From positions 7,502,001 to 7,566,000 of the forward strand of contig NZ_AP023396.1 of the NCBI RefSeq assembly GCF_014466955.1: 64,000 nucleotides of DNA, in the 5' to 3' direction. Below are positions 36,347 through 45,128 of this stretch, piece after piece; position 1 is the stretch's first letter; each line of letters begins with the position of its first letter. The position numbers and the translations under genes were made by a program. This DNA is from Nocardia wallacei (GTDB taxonomy: Bacteria > Actinomycetota > Actinomycetes > Mycobacteriales > Mycobacteriaceae). The notes under the pieces were generated by a model. The model was given only the letters and a program-made list of their open reading frames with translations, was not told where the DNA came from and did no database searches.

Positions 36347-37972
36347 TCATTGATAATTTGTCGCGTTTGCGGACCCTCTCGCGGTGTCGATGAGCAGCCG
36401 GCACAGCGTTTTCGCCGGCTCGGTGGCGGCGGTACCGTTGAGCACGACGTCCGTGAACGCCTCTGCCAGCGCCGCAGCCGGATCGAATACTCCCCTGTCG
36501 AAGCTGCCGCCGCTCAACTGGTCACGCCACCGTTTGAAGCCGTGTACTACTCGCGCCAAGTCGGTGCGGCGGTATTCGGTGTCGTCGCACAGGTATTCCG
36601 CGATCAGAGCCCTTTGCGCCTGCGCACATGCTATTCGAGCGCCGGCGCGGTCGAAAGCGTCACCGAATTCGCGAACCGTCGAAGCATATACTGGTCTCGA
36701 ATCCGATTGCGAAACGATTGAACCCGACCGGGCCGTTTGTCGAAGAACCTCTGCCAACTGGATCCGGTCCTGAAGCACAACGGAATTCATGACCACCGAC
36801 CAGCCACTCGACGACTCCGCCGTTTCGTCCACCGCCTTCCGCTCGATGCGTATTACTTCTCGTTTACCCAATGGGGCGATTCCGACGACGAGAACATCGA
36901 TCACCGGATATCTTGTGAGCACGTGGTCGGTTGCCGACAGGAATTCCCGAACAGCAACCTCATCGATGCCCTCGGCGCCGAACCCGTCGATCTCGACACC
37001 GTGCCGATCCGCCAGCTGCCGTGCAAGCCGTGCAACGTCGCTGCCAACGGCCGTGCGGTTCGTCGGTCGCCACGATGGGCCGGGCCGACCGCCGCTGCGG
37101 AGTTGTGCACCGGGCACGCGTCGTGGCGCGGCGGTGTCCTCGCGTCGAAACTCGCGCATGACAGAGCGGTCGGGTGCAACCACAAGGCGTTTTCCGCCCG
37201 ACGGCACGGCCTGTGGCGCACTGCCGACCGACCACGGCGTTTTCGACGGATTCCGAGCAGGCGATGCGCCGGCGGTTCCGGAACGCCTCTCATCCTGCAG
37301 CCGAGCGGTCGCTGCGCTCTTGGCACCGGCGACTTCGACGAACCGGGGTCGGCTTCTTCCGGCCCGGCCCGCGGCGGGTTCGCCGGAACTGACAGCTTCG
37401 GGGCGCGTGCGAGAACCTGCCGCCACGCCGGCCCGAGTCGGATCAGCCGCCTTGCCACTGGTAACCGGAACCGACTCTGCACTGGGAAACGACGAGGCCG
37501 CCACCTGGGCACCGGCAGACGTGAAGCTGTCAGGTCGCGACGCAAGTTCAGGATTCGAGGCGGACAACGCCGAAACATCGGCAGGCGTCGGTGTGCGTCC
37601 GGGCGCGGTGAACACATCACCGGACGTTCCGGCGGCAAACGGAAAAGTTTGACCGAGAGCCAGCTCCACTCGCCTGGCAACCATATGATCAGCAATTTGG
37701 AGTGTCTCGGCGGTGAGTATTATCCGGCCGCCGAATTCACGCAGAGTCTCAGAAAGATTCTGGAGAACCTTCACGAGGTTCCGTGCATCCGGCTCATAAT
37801 ACTCCGCGAACGCTTTGCCGGACTCATCGTCGCCCCACCACCGACCCTCCTCGGCAAGAACGCTACGCAACCGCTCCAACACCTGCCCGACTTCGTCACC
37901 GATCTCCTGAAAGGCTGTTCCACGTGCACGAGCGTCATCAGAACTAATCGACAGCGACCGACCCACCGCCAT
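36347..37972 (-). CDS. WXG100-family protein with a degenerate metallopeptidase-like tail
   Basis: A 541-residue protein; GGGGAG precedes MAVGRSLSISSDDARARGTA. Residues 1-95 form a WXG100 helical hairpin with W45-W46-G47 and DDESGKAFAEYYEP, a type VII substrate signature. A Ser/Pro/Ala-rich linker (about 130-330) follows. The C-terminal 200 residues resemble a zinc peptidase domain seen in exported actinobacterial toxins. Where HEFGHxxD is expected it reads STVREFGDAFDRAG (about 430-443), and a later AEAFTDVV stands where the third ligand is expected. Both histidines are replaced, so zinc catalysis is unlikely. It starts the three-gene minus-strand module. Confidence 0.78.
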   Translation of the reverse strand: MAVGRSLSISSDDARARGTAFQEIGDEVGQVLERLRSVLAEEGRWWGDDESGKAFAEYYEPDARNLVKVLQNLSETLREFGGRIILTAETLQIADHMVARRVELALGQTFPFAAGTSGDVFTAPGRTPTPADVSALSASNPELASRPDSFTSAGAQVAASSFPSAESVPVTSGKAADPTRAGVAAGSRTRPEAVSSGEPAAGRAGRSRPRFVEVAGAKSAATARLQDERRSGTAGASPARNPSKTPWSVGSAPQAVPSGGKRLVVAPDRSVMREFRREDTAAPRRVPGAQLRSGGRPGPSWRPTNRTAVGSDVARLARQLADRHGVEIDGFGAEGIDEVAVREFLSATDHVLTRYPVIDVLVVGIAPLGKREVIRIERKAVDETAESSSGWSVVMNSVVLQDRIQLAEVLRQTARSGSIVSQSDSRPVYASTVREFGDAFDRAGARIACAQAQRALIAEYLCDDTEYRRTDLARVVHGFKRWRDQLSGGSFDRGVFDPAAALAEAFTDVVLNGTAATEPAKTLCRLLIDTARGSANATNYQ

Positions 37973-38371
37973 ACTCCCCTCGCCGGAAGGCCGACGTGGA
38001 TCATATCGACCTTGGAATCGCAAACCTCCAGCCGTCACACGGACTCTAGAAGCGAGCGAATGGTGGGACATCGGGTGACGAACCGCCGCCTTCTAGATAG
38101 GTCAGTTCTAATCCCACAGCTGAACCCGCCGACTCGGTCGCCGTAGTTGCCCCTCGACGCAGGCCCTGCTCGCGAACATGGGCACCTGAACCGATGGAGG
38201 TACCGAAACACTCTCGATGACCAGCCGATGCCGACCGCGCTCCTCCGCCCGTAAAGTCGCCGTGCGAATACCGCGCCGCGCAAAAGAAGGCGCCGCACCC
38301 GCCGCGTCCGAGCGGCGAAATTCGTAGCTGAACTCACCCGACTCTTCCGACGGAAGGAACCGAGAAGAAAT
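37973..38371. other. Divergent gap with a long-spaced inverted repeat
   Basis: This gap lies between the WXG100 gene (minus) and a small exported protein gene (plus). TCTAGAAG (38045-38052) and CTTCTAGA (38090-38097) are inverted copies 37 bases apart. No convincing gene is seen in the gap. Confidence 0.5.
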
Positions 38372-38743
38372 ATGCGAATCCTCACTTGGGCCGCGACAGT
38401 GGCGCCCATCGCCGCGGTCGTCGTGTTGGCTGCCACCGGCACGTCCGCCGCCGCCACCTCTGCGGAGGCAGTGGGAGGTACGGAGCAGATTACCGTATCC
38501 GTAAACTCCGACAATGAGCACTGGGTCGGGTTGGTGGAGGTCGACAACAAGATCCAAGACTTCGTTCTCGGGCCCCAAGGGGAAGGCATAGTTGGTCCGC
38601 GATATGTCATCGAGAACGTTCAACCTGGCATCCGCCACGTAAAGATCGTCGTCTCCGTCGACGGTGGATTCGGCACTACTGCGCTCGACCGCGACGTCGA
38701 AGTCAGTTCAGCGCAGAGCGCAACAGGGTCCGCGATGCGGTGA
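38372..38743 (+). CDS. Small exported protein
   Basis: A 123-residue protein with signal peptide MRILTWAATVAPIAAVVVLA and cleavage around TSAAA. The mature part is strand-rich (EQITVSVNSDNEHWVGLVEV, YVIENVQPGIRHVKIVVSVD), suggesting an immunoglobulin-like beta sandwich. It has no cysteines. It is divergent from the toxin module and may share its promoter region. The function is unknown. Confidence 0.75.
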   Translation: MRILTWAATVAPIAAVVVLAATGTSAAATSAEAVGGTEQITVSVNSDNEHWVGLVEVDNKIQDFVLGPQGEGIVGPRYVIENVQPGIRHVKIVVSVDGGFGTTALDRDVEVSSAQSATGSAMR

Positions 38744-38765
38744 CTCGCGCGTCGATCAACACCTG

Positions 38766-38806
38766 ACCGGGGGAGGGGCAATGCCAGTAGATGTCCCGCC
38801 CCCGGT
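38766..38806 (+). terminator. Hairpin after the small exported protein gene
   Basis: ACCGGGGG (38766-38773) pairs with CCCCCGGT (38799-38806). Beyond one mismatch, three more G:C pairs extend the stem. The stop codon is 22 bases upstream and there is no U-tract. The remaining gap to 39064 holds nothing recognisable. Confidence 0.5.
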
Positions 38807-39064
38807 TCGACAACTGCCCAGTAGAGTAAGGAACCGGAGTGCCAATATTCCTACAACTCATACTATTGCTCACCGTGCTGAACCATATTGCGACAGGTTC
38901 CAGCTGAGCCTGCACGTGGATCACACCTCTCGGCCGGGTGGCGACGGATTCATTTGGTCACCACCCCGTCCTAGCCCACCCGACCGCAGTTGCCTCAACC
39001 GATCCACCTGTGGTCGATGAGCTCATCCGTTCGTCGTACACTGAATCGATCGAACCCGGATCAG

Positions 39065-40075
39065 TCACACCGAGGCGTCAGGAGGACGAAGGATTTCCGA
39101 CTCAGCGTTGTAGATTCGCGCGACCGTATGAAAGGCTTGCTTGGGCGTTCGGTCGTGCGGAAGCACGATGCCATAGCCGGCCATGTCCAAGTCCAAACCT
39201 GGGTCGAGCGAATGCGGATTTCCTTCAGCTACGTATTCGAAAACGAATGCCCCGGCGACCTTTGCTCGACGATACTCCCGCAGAAGCTCTTCGAGATATT
39301 TGGCCTGTGTCGCCTCATCGCGTGTCGGCGCATCGGTGAGCTGCGCCGGATCGGTGCTGTAGTCGATTACTTCATGGCTGGTAGGACCGAGGTCGTCGGC
39401 GCCTCGAAATGCTCCGCATCCGAACTCTGTGATGATCACCGGTTTGCCATGTCGATGAAAATCGCGCAAACGCCGCGAGTAGTCGCGTTCATTGTGTTTC
39501 AGTCGGTAAAAATTCTGGCCGACAATGTCGAACAGACGCCAATCGACGTCTTCCCAAAGACCGCATCCATAGGTGAGCGAGCCCCGAAAGCGAGCCCGCG
39601 CTACGTCGGCCATTTCCGACAACAAACGATTCAGTCGCCAGTTGTAGAGTGGGAGCAACGGCCATCGTCTTGTCAGCCGTAAGGCCCGCTGCGCGTAGCT
39701 GCGACCCGGAATAACGGCAGTAGAGAAGATACTCAACTCACACCCGATATTCAGATGGACCTCGGCCCCTCGGACCCGAAGATGCTCGGCGTCCGTGGCG
39801 ACATCTTCGAGCAATATCAGAGTCCGCGACGCGTCACTCTCGATTGATCGAGGCTGGACCCAGACAGTCAGCCCAGCCGCCGCAGCAGCACCAGCCGCCT
39901 CTCGGAGGCGGTCAGCTCGGGAGCCATACACACAGACACTGTTGGCATGCAGCTTTCTCGCGATGTCGGCCATGTCGGAGGATACCTGTGCCATGTCCCA
40001 ACCAACTCTCGTCGGTGCGCCAGCGGAATAGTCGGTTCCAGTGTCATAGTTGACACCACGATATTCCAGCGACAT
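39065..40075 (-). CDS. TIM-barrel glycoside-hydrolase-like protein
   Basis: A 336-residue protein; GAGGTGATCG precedes the ATG. It reads as an (alpha/beta)8 barrel of the clan GH-A type: RGVNYDTGTDY (strand 1), ANSVCVYGSRADRLREAAGA (strand 2), GLTVWVQPR (strand 3), VHLNIGCELSIF (strand 4), DIVGQNFYRLKH (strand 6) and KPVIITEFGCGAFRGADDLG (strand 7, candidate nucleophile Glu). The strand-4 acid/base Asn-Glu pair appears as CE. No signal peptide is present, which is odd for a polysaccharide enzyme. Relatives are often mislabelled as abortive-infection proteins. Confidence 0.65.
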   Translation of the reverse strand: MSLEYRGVNYDTGTDYSAGAPTRVGWDMAQVSSDMADIARKLHANSVCVYGSRADRLREAAGAAAAAGLTVWVQPRSIESDASRTLILLEDVATDAEHLRVRGAEVHLNIGCELSIFSTAVIPGRSYAQRALRLTRRWPLLPLYNWRLNRLLSEMADVARARFRGSLTYGCGLWEDVDWRLFDIVGQNFYRLKHNERDYSRRLRDFHRHGKPVIITEFGCGAFRGADDLGPTSHEVIDYSTDPAQLTDAPTRDEATQAKYLEELLREYRRAKVAGAFVFEYVAEGNPHSLDPGLDLDMAGYGIVLPHDRTPKQAFHTVARIYNAESEILRPPDASV

Positions 40076-40332
40076 CGATCACCTCTCACCCCGAGTGCGC
40101 CGGTAAAATTCCGGCAAGACATATCCTGGCCCCGCCCTCGACAGAGTCGCCATCGATTCGGTATCGCACAATTCTTCCGATGACGCCGTATGCGCTGGAG
40201 CACGCCTCGGCCGCTGCTCCTTCGCTGCACCCGAGCATAAGTACGTGAACGACGGCTCGGCATCGGCAGAAGATACCCCACCTTCAGGCATCCCTACGAC
40301 TACCGTAGGTACCCCTAGAGATGGACAGGGCA

Positions 40333-40347
40333 ATCCTACGATAGGAT
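40333..40347. promoter_or_regulatory. Dyad upstream of the NB-ARC regulator
   Basis: ATCCTA-CGA-TAGGAT is a perfect dyad (6-bp arms) centred 37 bp before the GTG start. It lies in the 301-bp divergent gap 40076-40376, which otherwise shows no gene. Confidence 0.4.
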
Positions 40348-40376
40348 GACGGAGCCGCCGCCAACCAAGCGTTATA

Positions 40377-43181
40377 GTGGTCGAGCCGTCGCAAGGGCCG
40401 AAAGAGCTCCCTGCACCGGCATCGTCAATCGACACGGGCAACCAGCACCTCAGCGGATGCTCTGGAAATAACCGCTGCATATCCTATTATCGGTTGCGGC
40501 ACAACGTGAGGTCACCATTGCGCTCTCGGCAAATTCCCGGTTCTCTGGAAACAGAATATTTCGTAGGTCGCGAGCACGAATTGGAATTGGTACCGACATT
40601 GCTGCTGGGCCCTCGGCGGCTGATCACGCTCGTCGGTAGCGGCGGTGTCGGCAAGACATGCCTTGCCCAGCAGGTCGTCTTTCGATATCAGCGCGCTCGG
40701 CGCGTGCGAGTGCACTGGGCGGGTTTCGCGCGGCTGCCGAGAGAGGCCGACCGAGAGGCCATCGTGAATGAGATCGCCGGCGCGATCGTGACGACGGACT
40801 TCTCGGGGCGACCCGCCTGGGACGCCGTCGTCGATACACTCGATTGGACGGATGGCGCCGGACGACGACCCCCCGTCTTGCTGGTGGTTGATGGTTGTGA
40901 ACACGTCGTGGACGCGATAGGCGCGGTTCTGCGCGAGCTGCTCGCACTCGTCCCCGCACTGACCGTACTCGCTACCAGTCGGACAACTATCGGGTTGCCC
41001 AGCGAACGCGTGGTTGACGTTCCGTCCTTGACACCCGGCCAAGCTTTGGCGTTGTTCTCCCACCGCGCCGATATCGCCGGTGTTTCTCTCGGCAAACCAA
41101 CCGAGACCATCGCGGCAGGAATTTGCCGGCGGTTACATTATCACCCGCTCGCAATTATTCTCGCTGCGGCGCGGCTGCGTTATCAACCGTTATCGGCAGT
41201 ACACCGGGACCTGACCGGGCTGGCTAGCGACCAGCGGTTGAATTGGCCCGGTGACCGGCACGCCGGTGTCGAGGATCGCCACCGAAGAATCAAGGCCGTA
41301 ATCGATTGGTCATTCCAGCTGTGCAGTGCCAAAGAAAAGCTGCTGTTCGAACGTTTGGCCGTATTTGCGCCGGGTCTCGATGTGCGAGGCAGCGGAGACT
41401 TCCCGGTAGGAGGCGGCGCGGATCGCGATGCAATTACCGCGATCTGCTCGGACCCGGCAGAAGACCACGGTGGTGCGGCTACAGACAATCGAATCGAACC
41501 CAACGAAGTCCTCGCGATACTCGAACAACTGGTTGATCGCTCCCTGGTCACGCTGCATATGGAGGGGCACGAATCGCACTACTCTCTGGTCGAGAGTCTA
41601 CGCGTGTACGCCATTCAACGTCTCGAAGAGCGTGGGCACGAGGAATTCGAGCGTTTGAGCACGCGCCACCGCAATTACTATCGGGACCGACTCGCCGCCT
41701 CGCGCGACGACTGGTACGGTCCGAGGGAAATAGAGCTACTCGAGTGGGCCTCCCGGTCGTGGGACAACGTGGCTTCCGCAATCGAAAGCAGTCTCGGGAC
41801 GCCGGATGCTGCGTTGGTCGGATTGGAGCTCGCCGTCAACTTGTTGGCGATGCGCGTCCCGTACTTCACAGGTTCACTTCGCCGAGTGCAGCGATGGATC
41901 GAACAGACGCTGGCCGCGACCAGTAATACCACGCCTGAAGCGGCAATGCTGCGCTCGGGCGCACGCGCCTTCGCCGGTTTCATCGCCATCCTTCAAGGAG
42001 ACATCGCTGAGGTACACCAAGTCATCAGCCGATGTCTGGCCGAGGGAAGTTTTGCCCCCGAGCTCGCCACAGCGTTACGTGACGACCCATGCATCGATCA
42101 CGGAGCGCCCGGCGCCGTGGATCTGTTTCGAGCTCTGGAGCTCTTCCTGGTAGACAACGATCCGCGGTCCGTCCGCGTCTTCGAGTACGCGCGAACGAAG
42201 TTCGAGCGAGATGGTGACACCGGGTGCGCCGAGATGACCCGCATGAGCCTGGTCGGGGCCACTGCGTTCTACGACACGTCTGATGAGGGACTGCACCTGA
42301 TCGAGTCTCATCTGGCCGAGGTGAACGTAATCGGCGCAAGATGGCCAATTGTGTGGGGCAAACTCAATCTGGCAATCGCACAGTACAAGCGAGGTCGCCC
42401 GCGGGCGGCGCTGGACATTGTCGACCAGGTCCTACGTTCACCTGGCGTGGAACGCGACCCGTGGTGTGCCCTATGGACGGTCAGCATCCGAGCCTGGGCG
42501 CTGGCGGCGCTGCTCGAGAATGAGCGGAGACAGAGCCGGGCCGGCCAGCTGCGCGACTGGGCTATAGAAGTCGGCAGGCTACTCGGCGCCGGAGAGACAT
42601 ACCGGCAAACTGTGATCGCCGGCGCCCGACCGTACGAACCGTTCCGTGCAGAATCCTGGATTGCTGCCGAACGCGCTCGAAAAGTACTGGGTTCCAGCGC
42701 TTTCCGCCTCGCGGAACAGGAAGGGCGGTCATTATCGATGGACAGCCCGAGGCGCGTCGCCGAGCTTATTCTGGAACGCGATCATCCGATCGAATCCGAC
42801 GACTCGGCCGTTCAACATGGCCTGTGGTCGAGCCTGTCCGGCGCTGAGTCGGAGGTAGCCGTGCTTGCCGCAGCCGGATGGTCCAACAGCATGATCGCAG
42901 CCAAGCGTGGGCGCTCCCGCAAGACCATCGACGCCCAAGTCGTCGCAATACTCAGCAAGCTGCAAATTAATTCACGGACTGAGATAGCCGCTTACGCCCC
43001 GTTGGCTATTCGCCAGGAGGTCTCCCGCGCTGCAGAGCAGCGACCGGGGCAATACTTTCGACTATCCGAGATCAACCAGCGGAGATCCGAGAGCACATCA
43101 GGTAACGGAGTAAAGACAGATGCCCGCGGCTCCGGCAGATCCGATTCCGGTACGGACGCGTCCGGCCGCATCGGTACCTAG
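40377..43181 (+). CDS. NB-ARC/STAND ATPase with C-terminal LuxR-type HTH
   Basis: A protein of up to 934 residues. YFVGREHELELVPTLL leads to P-loop LVGSGGVGKTCLAQQV (around 85-100), Walker B PVLLVVDGCEHVVDAIG, sensor LTVLATSRTTIGLPSERV and GLPLA-like YHPLAIILAAARLRYQPL. Helical repeats fill residues about 430-800. The C-terminus is a LuxR-type HTH: LSGAESEVAVLAAAGWSNSM, then RSRKTIDAQVVAILSKLQIN. It is a family of signal-gated transcription factors. The GTG start is weakly supported; a later GTG at 40507 is possible. A low-complexity tail (SESTSGNGVKTDARGSGRSD) follows the HTH. Confidence 0.85.
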   Translation: MVEPSQGPKELPAPASSIDTGNQHLSGCSGNNRCISYYRLRHNVRSPLRSRQIPGSLETEYFVGREHELELVPTLLLGPRRLITLVGSGGVGKTCLAQQVVFRYQRARRVRVHWAGFARLPREADREAIVNEIAGAIVTTDFSGRPAWDAVVDTLDWTDGAGRRPPVLLVVDGCEHVVDAIGAVLRELLALVPALTVLATSRTTIGLPSERVVDVPSLTPGQALALFSHRADIAGVSLGKPTETIAAGICRRLHYHPLAIILAAARLRYQPLSAVHRDLTGLASDQRLNWPGDRHAGVEDRHRRIKAVIDWSFQLCSAKEKLLFERLAVFAPGLDVRGSGDFPVGGGADRDAITAICSDPAEDHGGAATDNRIEPNEVLAILEQLVDRSLVTLHMEGHESHYSLVESLRVYAIQRLEERGHEEFERLSTRHRNYYRDRLAASRDDWYGPREIELLEWASRSWDNVASAIESSLGTPDAALVGLELAVNLLAMRVPYFTGSLRRVQRWIEQTLAATSNTTPEAAMLRSGARAFAGFIAILQGDIAEVHQVISRCLAEGSFAPELATALRDDPCIDHGAPGAVDLFRALELFLVDNDPRSVRVFEYARTKFERDGDTGCAEMTRMSLVGATAFYDTSDEGLHLIESHLAEVNVIGARWPIVWGKLNLAIAQYKRGRPRAALDIVDQVLRSPGVERDPWCALWTVSIRAWALAALLENERRQSRAGQLRDWAIEVGRLLGAGETYRQTVIAGARPYEPFRAESWIAAERARKVLGSSAFRLAEQEGRSLSMDSPRRVAELILERDHPIESDDSAVQHGLWSSLSGAESEVAVLAAAGWSNSMIAAKRGRSRKTIDAQVVAILSKLQINSRTEIAAYAPLAIRQEVSRAAEQRPGQYFRLSEINQRRSESTSGNGVKTDARGSGRSDSGTDASGRIGT

Positions 43182-43314
43182 AATGCGACGATGAGCCACC
43201 GATGACGTGCATTCGAGTTGAAAATACCATAAGTTGGATGAGCGCGCTCCAAGCCGAGCACTGTGCATCCCGGCTACCGCGCTCATGAGACGAGAACGCA
43301 CCGAAAGGTATTCT

Positions 43315-43530
43315 GTGAATAAATCCGGTTCCAATTTCTGGATCATGGCCGCCGGACTCATCGCGGCACCGCTGCTGATGAGTGCACCCGCCGCTGCGGA
43401 GGCTTTGCCGCTGACCCCTGCGGTTACCGATTCCGCAGCTCCCGTAGCCACGCCCGGACCGCCATGCTATCCAGGCAACATCCCATGCCACCTGTCGACA
43501 TTGTCGAGTGCGCTGGGAATAGGCCGCTGA
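43315..43530 (+). CDS. Very small exported protein
   Basis: A 71-residue protein starting VNKSGSNFWIMAAGLIAAPL with GAAAGG upstream. The signal is cleaved near PAAAEA, leaving about 40 residues with one disulphide-capable pair (PCYPGNIPCHL). No family is recognised. A strong hairpin directly follows its stop. Confidence 0.7.
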   Translation: MNKSGSNFWIMAAGLIAAPLLMSAPAAAEALPLTPAVTDSAAPVATPGPPCYPGNIPCHLSTLSSALGIGR

Positions 43531-43536
43531 CTGGAC

Positions 43537-43590
43537 GACTGGATAGAGGACCCGGCCTCTCCCCGTGGGCGGCGGGTCCTCTATCCAGTC
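43537..43590 (+). terminator. Strong 17-bp stem terminator
   Basis: Arms 43537-43553 (GACTGGATAGAGGACCC) and 43574-43590 are perfectly complementary, with a 20-base GC-rich loop. It begins seven bases after the stop codon. There is no U-tract. It lies between convergent genes and can serve both strands. Confidence 0.8.
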
Positions 43591-43648
43591 CAGAATTACC
43601 AGGCTATGGGCTGCGGCCAGGACCGACTGATCCCGGTCGACTATCAAA

Positions 43649-44014
43649 TCAGGAGCCCGGGAATGTTTCGCGAATGCGCGCATCGGTTACAATACCGAAA
43701 TTGAGCGCGCTGCCGTCCCGGCAACCTGCCTCGGATTTCTGGCCGATCGGCGTGTACGGATACCCGGACGCCGTATAACGCCCGAGCTCAGGAAATAGGC
43801 CCGCTGGCTTGACGAACACCCCGAAACAGTCGATTTCCACAGCATGTAGCCCCGTGCCGCTATGGCAGACAGCACTGGCACCCATCAGGCTGCGATCGAT
43901 CTGGCAATTCTCCGGCCGCGCATTTGCTGCGCCGGCTCCGAAGACCAGAGCCGCAGCAAGCAGGCCGAATATCGATGCGGCGCTGACGCCGACTCTGACC
44001 GTACCGCTTCCCAA
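43649..44014 (-). CDS. Small exported cysteine-containing protein
   Basis: A 121-residue protein with a TTG start five bases after GAGGAG. A signal peptide (SIFGLLAAALVFGAGAANA) is followed by a mature domain with four cysteines (ENCQID, AVCHSG, IDCFGV, AGCRDG), probably two disulphides. The function is unknown. It is convergent with the 43315 gene. The gap 44015-44269 upstream shows no gene. Confidence 0.7.
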   Translation of the reverse strand: MGSGTVRVGVSAASIFGLLAAALVFGAGAANARPENCQIDRSLMGASAVCHSGTGLHAVEIDCFGVFVKPAGLFPELGRYTASGYPYTPIGQKSEAGCRDGSALNFGIVTDARIRETFPGS

Positions 44015-44269
44015 CGCGTCTCCTCAGTAGTTGTTCACCAATGAAGGCTGAATCGACTTCGCCCGTCATCTGGCAGGATGTGTCGTAACGACGATAAGAG
44101 CTGCGCAAACCAGCTACATCGGCCGAACACCTCCGGATTTTAGGTACGCACCTCACCGGTACGCCTCGACCGGTTACCGAACGCCGCTACGAAATCTTTA
44201 CACGCCGCTTGGCCGCCGCGGGTGCCGACCATGCCGGCGTGGCGCGGCCCGGGCCGATTCGGCGACGGT

Positions 44270-45016
44270 CTACGGTCTGCTGATCAGCAGGATGTTGTCC
44301 ATGTCAGCGAACCCGACACGCAGATGTATCCGTCGTTCGGCCGGGCCTTCCGCCATCAAGAAGACAATCTCGGTCCCCGTGTCATGAGCGGCTCGGGTGA
44401 GCGTACTGATCATCGCTGCGGCGATGCCTCGCCGCCGCCATTGCTCGACTACTCCGATCGCCGCGAGCTCGCTCACATCGCCGACAGGCACGGTGATCAA
44501 TCCGGATCCGACCGCTACTTCGTCGCGCGTCCGAGCGATGACCACATGACCCCCACCGTCGACCACACTCCGTAGTCTGTCCACATCGTGCCGATCAGCC
44601 ACACCACCGCCGTAGACAGCATTCTGGACCGTGGCGCAACGCCATAGTTGTTCGTCGTCGACGGCGATCTCCACGATGACATCGTCTGGAGCCGCGCATT
44701 CCTGAACGTCGGCGCGGCCGCAGGTCATCACCGGCAGTTGGTCCTCGACAACGAATCCTGCGTTCAGCAGAGCCGGCAACACCTCCGTCGCGGCTGCGGG
44801 CAGGTACTCCAGCCGTGGCACCCGTCCCCGGCGCTCGAAGGCCGCGACCAGAGCCCCGACATCGGCGGACGTCGGCAAGGCACCGTCATCCGGAACCGCG
44901 TAGTTTCGAAAGAGGTTGTCACTGTAGGCGTCGAACCCCGCGACGAACGGGCCGATCCGTTCTGAATCGTGTTGCCGCAATACCGTTGCACGCAGATACG
45001 AAGATATCTTCGTCAT
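44270..45016 (-). CDS. GNAT-family N-acetyltransferase
   Basis: A 248-residue acetyl-CoA-dependent transferase. The C-terminal half carries the fold: VIARTRDEVAVGSGLITVPV, motif A SELAAIGVVEQWRRRGIAAA (Q/RxxGxG/A pyrophosphate loop) and a motif B helix TEIVFLMAEG followed by HLRVGF. The N-terminal half is a separate helical domain. The substrate is unknown. It follows the exported hydrolase gene on the same strand after 112 bp. Confidence 0.85.
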   Translation of the reverse strand: MTKISSYLRATVLRQHDSERIGPFVAGFDAYSDNLFRNYAVPDDGALPTSADVGALVAAFERRGRVPRLEYLPAAATEVLPALLNAGFVVEDQLPVMTCGRADVQECAAPDDVIVEIAVDDEQLWRCATVQNAVYGGGVADRHDVDRLRSVVDGGGHVVIARTRDEVAVGSGLITVPVGDVSELAAIGVVEQWRRRGIAAAMISTLTRAAHDTGTEIVFLMAEGPAERRIHLRVGFADMDNILLISRP

Positions 45017-45128
45017 AGACCGCCTTTCTGAACGAGGTAGCAGGTAGCGCTACCGCTGACCTCACATTGGAGTAATCGCATGTGATATTCGATGGCCTGT
45101 CGCCCCTCTGAGGACGACTGGCATCCCA

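Noticed and set aside
38035..38610. Minus-strand readings of about 180-190 codons upstream of the WXG100 gene
   Set aside because: They overlap the signal-peptide gene on the plus strand and lack a ribosome site or family pattern.
44277..44290. Palindrome CTGCTGATCAGCAG at the end of the GNAT gene
   Set aside because: It is within coding sequence and short; there is no evidence for a terminator role.
44998..45013. Palindrome ACGAAGATATCTTCGT at the start of the GNAT gene
   Set aside because: It falls inside the first codons of the gene; an operator is possible, but chance from codon choice is as likely.
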